NCBI GenBank assembly: GCA_903907185.1
Contig: CAIVND010000075.1
Coordinates: 1-10,238 of the forward strand
Origin: an uncultured Acidimicrobiaceae bacterium
GTDB taxonomy: Bacteria > Actinomycetota > Acidimicrobiia > Acidimicrobiales > Bog-793
Direction: 5' to 3'
Length of the DNA stretch: 10,238 nucleotides
A model generated the notes under the pieces. The model was given only the letters and a program-made list of their open reading frames with translations. It was not told where the DNA came from and did not search any database. This document shows positions 6,682 through 10,238 of this stretch, piece after piece. Every line of letters begins with the position of its first letter. The first letter of the stretch is position 1. Both the position numbers and the translations under genes were made by a program.

Positions 6682-7728
6682 TTAGACAGAGACCTCACTA
6701 CGTAGTTGGTAGAGCGACTCGGCGATCTGCACGGCATTCAGTGCCGCACCCTTTCGGAGATTGTCGCCGCAGATAAAGAGCGCGAGTCCGTGATCATCGA
6801 CCGCGTCGGACCGGATCCGGCCAACAAGAGACCGGTCACCACCCGCAACGTCAATCGGTGTTGGAATATCGGTCAGGGTGACTCCGGGAGCACGAGCGAG
6901 GATCGCCCGAGCTTCGTCGGGACTGATCGACTCGCGAAAGACCGCATTGATTGCGAGCGAGTGACCGGTATAGACCGGCACGCGTACACAGGTCGTGTCG
7001 ATTAGCAGGTCCGGGATTCCGAGAATCTTACGACTCTCAAATCGAAACTTTTGCTCCTCGTCGGTCTCCTCCGACCCATCGTTGACGGCCGATCCTGCAA
7101 AGGGAATGACATTGAACGCAATCGGTGCCGGAAAAACTGACCGAGGCGGATAGTCGACCGATCCACCCTCAAAGGTGAGCGCAGCCGCATCCTTCGTCAC
7201 GAGCTGGGCCTGCTCATCAAGCTCTCTGACCCCGGCAAGACCTGCACCAGAGACCGCTTGGTAGGTAGCTACCCTCGCACTCACCAAGGTGGCTCGATCG
7301 TGCAGCGGCTTGAGCACCGGCATCGCAACCATGGTCGTGCAGTTCGGATTGGCGACGATCCCCTTCGGGATATTCACCAACTGGTCCCCATTGACCTCGG
7401 GTACGACGAGGGGTACGTCGGGATCCATCCGCCACGCAGAGGAGTTGTCGATCACGATGGCACCGGCCGCAGCAACCGGTGGAGCGAACTCCAGTGAGGC
7501 GTACTTCCCGCAGGAAAAAAGTGCGATATCGAGACCCTCAAAAGAGGCAGTCGCCATATCCTCGACGGCGATCTCTGCGCCGTCAAAGGAGATTGTCGTC
7601 CCCGCTGAGCGTGACGAGGCAAAGAAACGGATTGTCGTGATAGGAAAGTTGCGCTCTAACAAGATTGAGCGCATAACCGATCCGACCTGACCGGTGGCAC
7701 CAAAGATACCGATGTTCATGCTGCTCAT
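6682..7728 (-). CDS. asd: Aspartate-semialdehyde dehydrogenase
   Basis: Asd reduces aspartyl-phosphate to aspartate semialdehyde with NADPH, the second step towards lysine, diaminopimelate, threonine and methionine. The 348-residue protein has the Rossmann motif IGIFGATGQVGSVM (6-19), FFASSRSAG (35-43), DNSSAWRMDPDVPLVVPEVN (start 94), the catalytic cysteine Cys130 in NPNCTTM, QAVSGAGLAGVREL (157-170), the substrate arginine Arg249 and the catalytic His256 in RVPVYTGHS. The C-terminus has DNLRKGAALNAVQIAE (322-337). Length and motifs are those of an intact enzyme. The ATG at 7728 is supported by AGGA 5 nt upstream. It follows lysC after 109 bp on the same strand and is probably cotranscribed with it; the ribosome-binding site and lack of a TANNNT box at the start fit an internal operon gene. 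Confidence 0.97.
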   Translation of the reverse strand: MSSMNIGIFGATGQVGSVMRSILLERNFPITTIRFFASSRSAGTTISFDGAEIAVEDMATASFEGLDIALFSCGKYASLEFAPPVAAAGAIVIDNSSAWRMDPDVPLVVPEVNGDQLVNIPKGIVANPNCTTMVAMPVLKPLHDRATLVSARVATYQAVSGAGLAGVRELDEQAQLVTKDAAALTFEGGSVDYPPRSVFPAPIAFNVIPFAGSAVNDGSEETDEEQKFRFESRKILGIPDLLIDTTCVRVPVYTGHSLAINAVFRESISPDEARAILARAPGVTLTDIPTPIDVAGGDRSLVGRIRSDAVDDHGLALFICGDNLRKGAALNAVQIAESLYQLRSEVSV

Positions 7729-7733
7729 TCTAT

Positions 7734-7737
7734 TCCT
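7734..7737 (-). promoter_or_regulatory. Ribosome-binding site of asd
   Basis: On the minus strand AGGA lies 5 nt before the ATG at 7728. A second ATG three codons later (7719) would be 14 nt from it, so the site favours the longer start. Confidence 0.5.
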
Positions 7738-7837
7738 GTAGCGACATCTCGGTTCTGGAGCCTACGAGGGTGATACCGGCGCTGGCAGCTGAGACATCTC
7801 TCCGCCATCGCTCGATGATCGACGAGGGCGGCAGCTT

Positions 7838-8320
7838 TCAGTCAGACTTTTCGAGTTCAAAGGCCCGATGAAGTACTCGCACGGCCTCATCAGCCTGATC
7901 TCTTCGCACAACACAGGAGAGTCGGATCGGCGAGGTCGAGATCATCTCGATGTTGATCATCGCCGCCGAGAGCGCCTCAAACATGGTCGCAGTCACTCCA
8001 GGATGTGTCTTCATTCCAGCTCCGATAATTGAGACCTGCGCGATCTGATCATCGACGAGAACGGTGGACGCACCGATCGTGGGCGCGAGCTGTTCTGTCG
8101 CAGCAATGGAAACGCTGAGCTCATCCTGAGGGATCGTAAAAGAGATATCGGTGAAACCCGCCATCGAGGTGTTCTGCACGATCATGTCAATGTTGACTAA
8201 CGAGTCTGCGAGCGCGCGAAACAGTTTGGCGGCGACACCAGGTTGGTCGGGGACGCCGGTCAGGGTAACCTTCGCCTGCGCGGCGTTGCACGTTACGGCC
8301 GAGACAACGGGCTCTTCCAT
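7838..8320 (-). CDS. lysC: Probable aspartokinase beta subunit from an in-frame internal start
   Basis: Within lysC, codon 247 is an ATG (8320) that would give a 160-residue product made only of the two ACT domains, starting MEEPVVSAVTCNAAQAKVTL. A perfect AGGAGG (8329-8334 on the minus strand) ends 8 nt before it. In Corynebacterium and Bacillus, aspartokinase is an alpha2-beta2 complex whose beta subunit arises from such an internal start; the Corynebacterium beta subunit also begins at a Met-Glu-Glu near residue 250. The position and the ribosome-binding site are seen here; production of the protein is inferred. The beta subunit would supply effector-binding ACT domains and have no catalytic activity. 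Confidence 0.8.
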   Translation of the reverse strand: MEEPVVSAVTCNAAQAKVTLTGVPDQPGVAAKLFRALADSLVNIDMIVQNTSMAGFTDISFTIPQDELSVSIAATEQLAPTIGASTVLVDDQIAQVSIIGAGMKTHPGVTATMFEALSAAMINIEMISTSPIRLSCVVRRDQADEAVRVLHRAFELEKSD

Positions 8321-9058
8321 CGATGGATCCTCCTCAACGACCCAGGTGCCAGGCTCCCAGGTGAAACTCGAACAGACATAGATCGGGACGTGATGGTTGC
8401 GTGCGAACTCGACCGAACGCAGTGCCAATACCCTTCCCCCGTTTGCTGCAATCTCCATCATCTCTTCAAACGAGACCGAGTTCAGTCGACGAGCCTCCGG
8501 CACAATCCGCGGATCGGTGCTGAAAACGCCGGGAACATCGGTGTAGATCTCGCATCGATCTGCACCGAGTGCTGCTGCAAGAGCAACGGCGGTGGTGTCT
8601 GATCCTCCACGGCCAAGCGTCGTGATGTCATTTGCCGTTGAGACGCCCTGGAACCCAGCGACAACGGGAACGATGCCACTATTCAATGCATCTTGGAGAC
8701 GCTTCGGACGGATCTCGAGGATCTTCGCCTTGGTGTGATCAGTGTCAGTGATGATTCCCGCCTGCGAGCCGGTAAATGATGAGGCCTCGATACCAAGCTC
8801 AGCAAGGGCCATGCATACCAATGCCATCGAGATGCGCTCCCCTGAGGTCAAGAGCATGTCGACCTCTCGTCCAGGTTGGACCGAAGAGACGTCGCCGGCA
8901 AGGCGGAGCAAGCTGTCCGTCGTCTTTCCCATCGCGCTTACGACCACCACCACGTCGTTGCCGATACGACGAGCTCGAGCAACACGATCCGCGACGGCGC
9001 GAATGCGTTCCGCGTCGCCAACAGAACTTCCTCCGAATTTCAGAACTACGAGAGCCAC
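7838..9058 (-). CDS. lysC: Aspartokinase, alpha subunit (full-length product)
   Basis: LysC phosphorylates L-aspartate with ATP, the committed step of the aspartate amino-acid pathway. The 406-residue protein has the amino-acid kinase domain at 1-240: KFGGSSVG (7-14), VVSAMGKTTDSLL (39-51), LLTSGERISMAL (69-80), FTGSQAGIITD (95-105), TTLGRGGSDTTAVALAAAL (146-164), EIYTDVPGVFSTDPR (170-184) and RVLALRSVEFAR (209-220). Two ACT domains follow, near 262-330 and 340-402, with VPDQPGVAAKLFRALA, NIDMIVQNTS and IIGAGMKTHPGVTATMFEAL. These resemble the Corynebacterium enzyme, which is inhibited jointly by lysine and threonine, so similar feedback is likely. The start is GTG at 9058 with no Shine-Dalgarno but with TAGCTT 7 nt upstream. 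It lies 20 bp after the crotonase gene and 109 bp before asd. Confidence 0.97.
   Translation of the reverse strand: MALVVLKFGGSSVGDAERIRAVADRVARARRIGNDVVVVVSAMGKTTDSLLRLAGDVSSVQPGREVDMLLTSGERISMALVCMALAELGIEASSFTGSQAGIITDTDHTKAKILEIRPKRLQDALNSGIVPVVAGFQGVSTANDITTLGRGGSDTTAVALAAALGADRCEIYTDVPGVFSTDPRIVPEARRLNSVSFEEMMEIAANGGRVLALRSVEFARNHHVPIYVCSSFTWEPGTWVVEEDPSMEEPVVSAVTCNAAQAKVTLTGVPDQPGVAAKLFRALADSLVNIDMIVQNTSMAGFTDISFTIPQDELSVSIAATEQLAPTIGASTVLVDDQIAQVSIIGAGMKTHPGVTATMFEALSAAMINIEMISTSPIRLSCVVRRDQADEAVRVLHRAFELEKSD
8329..8334 (-). promoter_or_regulatory. AGGAGG ribosome-binding site inside lysC
   Basis: On the minus strand this is a perfect AGGAGG, the strongest Shine-Dalgarno in the window, ending 8 nt before the in-frame ATG at 8320. 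It falls in the linker between the kinase and ACT domains, encoding acidic residues (VEEDPSM), where it costs little in protein sequence. Confidence 0.75.
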
Positions 9059-9065
9059 GGGCTAC

Positions 9066-9071
9066 AAGCTA
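9066..9071 (-). promoter_or_regulatory. -10 box (TAGCTT) for a leaderless lysC mRNA
   Basis: On the minus strand TAGCTT matches TANNNT and ends 7 nt before the GTG at 9058. It sits in the 20-bp gap after the crotonase gene. No Shine-Dalgarno is present and no consensus -35 is seen. It would give lysC-asd a promoter separate from the upstream gene. Confidence 0.5.
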
Positions 9072-9078
9072 GTGGCTC

Positions 9079-10008
9079 TTAAGGAACGGGAACTCCCACC
9101 TCTTCATGGGAAAGTGCCGGATTGATTCGTCGAGGCCGCGAGGGAATCCACTGTCGGTGAGCAAGATCTCGCACTGCCTGTCGGACCTTGTCCCGCCTGG
9201 TCACCCTCTCGACAGCAAATCGAGAGATCGAGCCCTCAAGCCTGCCTCCTGGCCGAAAGCTGGCTCGACGCAGCGCTGCCGCATCATCGTCGACCCTTCC
9301 CACGGCAACGTCGAGGACACGACGATTGCCAGCAGTTGCCTCAGGTGACCAAGACGCCATCGTCTCGGCAAGTTTGAGCGCGTAGTTGTGAAGCTCTGAG
9401 AGTTCCACAACCTCCGCGATAAGGCCAGCACTCTTTGCCTCATTGGCGTCGAGCACCTTGCCCGCCAACAGCATCGACCGCGTCATCGATTCGCCGAGTT
9501 CGGCGACAAGAAGCCGAACACCAGGCAGTGAGTACACCAGTCCAAGGCGATTTGCCGGTATTGACATCTTCATCTCCGGTGAGGCGATCCGAACATCTGC
9601 TCCAAGCGCGAGTTCAAGCCCGCCGCCGATAACATTTCCGTGCAACATGGCAATAACGGGTACCCCGGAGTGGCGCAGAGCTGCAAAATTGGACTCGTGC
9701 GCAATTAGAGACTCAGCATCGCCCCCGGCAGCCTCCCTTAAGTCATAGCCAGCAGAAAAGTCCGGCTGCTCTGCACTTAAAAGGATCACTCGAGTCCCCT
9801 TTGGCGGGTCGATTACGGCTGCCTCGATCGCTGAGATCGTTGAACGGCCAAGCACGTTGCGACGGCTCCCGTCTGCCAGTTGCAGCTCAAGAATCCCCCC
9901 AGGATGGTTGAAACTCCTGATCGGTGTCGAGGGCAGCGGCGCGCGCTTTGGCTCCTCAATCCGAACTCCTCGAAGACGCTGGGGAATATTTCTTTGTAAC
10001 AGGTTCAC
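9079..10008 (-). CDS. Enoyl-CoA hydratase/isomerase (crotonase) family protein
   Basis: This 309-residue protein carries a crotonase-fold domain at about 35-230. The oxyanion-hole segments are visible: LSAEQPDFSAGYDLREA (77-93) and MLHGNVIGGGLELALGADVRIAS (start 121). Glu132 in GGGLE matches the first catalytic glutamate of rat crotonase (Glu144). The second one (Glu164, in a QPE motif) appears to be replaced: the aligned stretch reads IPANRLGLVYS (150-160), with Ala152 in its place. That makes a classical hydratase less likely and allows an isomerase, hydrolase or other CoA-thioester role. About 30 basic residues precede the domain and a basic Arg-rich tail follows (265-295), making it longer than the usual 255-270. 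The start is GTG at 10008, with TAGCCT 6 nt upstream. Its neighbours (lysC, asd) do not suggest a substrate. Confidence 0.88.
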   Translation of the reverse strand: MNLLQRNIPQRLRGVRIEEPKRAPLPSTPIRSFNHPGGILELQLADGSRRNVLGRSTISAIEAAVIDPPKGTRVILLSAEQPDFSAGYDLREAAGGDAESLIAHESNFAALRHSGVPVIAMLHGNVIGGGLELALGADVRIASPEMKMSIPANRLGLVYSLPGVRLLVAELGESMTRSMLLAGKVLDANEAKSAGLIAEVVELSELHNYALKLAETMASWSPEATAGNRRVLDVAVGRVDDDAAALRRASFRPGGRLEGSISRFAVERVTRRDKVRQAVRDLAHRQWIPSRPRRINPALSHEEVGVPVP

Positions 10009-10014
10009 GCAAAT

Positions 10015-10020
10015 AGGCTA
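10015..10020 (-). promoter_or_regulatory. -10 box (TAGCCT) for a leaderless crotonase mRNA
   Basis: On the minus strand TAGCCT matches TANNNT and ends 6 nt before the GTG at 10008. No Shine-Dalgarno or consensus -35 is visible. Confidence 0.45.
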
Positions 10021-10175
10021 CGGCGCCACGGCACGTTTCATTCAGTGGACCACCAAGAACGGGCCCGAATGACACTCTCTAAGCGGATTCACAGCATCGC
10101 TCGGACCGCTACCAACCCAGCGAGATCAAGAGCTCGTCGATCTGACACCGGCACCACAGAGAGATTGAAAGCCAT

Positions 10176-10181
10176 TAGTTT
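10176..10181 (+). promoter_or_regulatory. -10 box (TAGTTT) for the last gene
   Basis: TAGTTT matches TANNNT and ends 8 nt before the ATG at 10190. The intervening bases (TGCTAGCT) contain no Shine-Dalgarno. A TTGAAA at 10165-10170 is too close to serve as its -35. Confidence 0.45.
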
Positions 10182-10189
10182 TGCTAGCT

Positions 10190-10238
10190 ATGCCAAGTGA
10201 AAAAAGAGCTCGCCAGCGCGCGATGCGTCAGATCAAAA
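10190..10238 (+). CDS. N-terminal fragment, possibly a peptidyl-prolyl cis-trans isomerase
   Basis: An ATG at 10190 opens a frame that runs off the window after 16 codons: MPSEKRARQRAMRQIK. Such a short Lys/Arg/Gln-rich start resembles the cytoplasmic tail of membrane-anchored cyclophilin-type isomerases of actinobacteria, where it precedes one membrane helix. This is recognition from a short string and could be wrong; a basic ribosomal or DNA-binding protein is possible. That it is a gene at all is supported by the TAGTTT box 8 nt upstream and its divergent placement. Confidence 0.5.
   Translation, partial: MPSEKRARQRAMRQIK

Larger units (their letters stand above)
10009..10189. other. Divergent intergenic region between the crotonase gene and the last gene
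   Basis: This 181-bp spacer separates two divergent starts and carries a TAGNNT box at each end. The middle has no ORF with a plausible product, no terminator and no RNA gene that I can recognise. Confidence 0.5.

Noticed and set aside
7729..7837. Attenuator, riboswitch or leader peptide between lysC and asd
   Set aside because: The 109-bp gap contains only a short palindrome (TCGATGATCGA near 7812) and no antiterminator pair, T tract or leader ORF.
10165..10170. TTGAAA as a -35 element for the last gene
   Set aside because: It is only 5 bp from the TAGTTT box, and no hexamer 17 bp downstream resembles a -10.
1..10238. Mobile element, CRISPR array, tRNA/rRNA or defence system
   Set aside because: No transposase, integrase, terminal inverted repeats, regularly spaced repeats, cloverleaf or known defence domain is visible on either strand.

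Overview
The window most resembles chromosomal core sequence of an actinobacterium of moderate GC content, possibly from the Acidimicrobiia (Ferrimicrobium-like). This is inferred from four things: a PAC2-family protein, an archaeal-type prolyl-tRNA synthetase, an aspartokinase with an embedded second start, and repeated TANNNT boxes placed as for leaderless mRNAs. Eleven protein genes can be supported, two of them cut by the window edges. I found no rRNA, tRNA, CRISPR array, insertion sequence or phage gene. No gene-free stretch exceeds 300 bases; the longest is 1122-1344.

Layout. On the minus strand, 1-1121 holds most of a polytopic membrane protein whose 3' end lies outside the window, then an aldo/keto reductase (1345-2277) that is probably cotranscribed with an upstream DUF1003-type membrane protein (2325-2867). 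A 75-bp divergent spacer separates these from a two-domain GNAT acetyltransferase (2943-3803, plus). It is followed by a PAC2-family protein (3891-4754, plus), a convergent NIPSNAP-family protein (4764-5096, minus) and proS (5159-6601, plus). The next three genes are on the minus strand: aspartate-semialdehyde dehydrogenase (6682-7728), aspartokinase (7838-9058) and a crotonase-superfamily protein (9079-10008). A divergent gene starts at 10190 and leaves the window after 16 codons; its start looks like that of an actinobacterial peptidyl-prolyl isomerase.

How the genes work together. lysC and asd encode the first two steps from aspartate to lysine, threonine, methionine and diaminopimelate. 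The lysC reading frame contains a second ATG behind a perfect AGGAGG, so it probably makes separate alpha and beta subunits. proS charges tRNA-Pro. PAC2 proteins are related to proteasome-assembly chaperones, but no proteasome gene is in view. The other genes are single metabolic or envelope functions with no evident shared pathway.

The strongest non-gene signal is at the gene starts. Five start codons (DUF1003, PAC2, lysC, crotonase, last gene) have a TAGNNT box ending 6-8 nt upstream and no Shine-Dalgarno. The GNAT gene has the near match TAGAAA at 6 nt. Genes expected to lie inside transcripts (AKR, asd, internal lysC start) instead carry purine-rich ribosome-binding sites. I see no wholly new system here; the window is mostly ordinary core metabolism with some interesting expression architecture.
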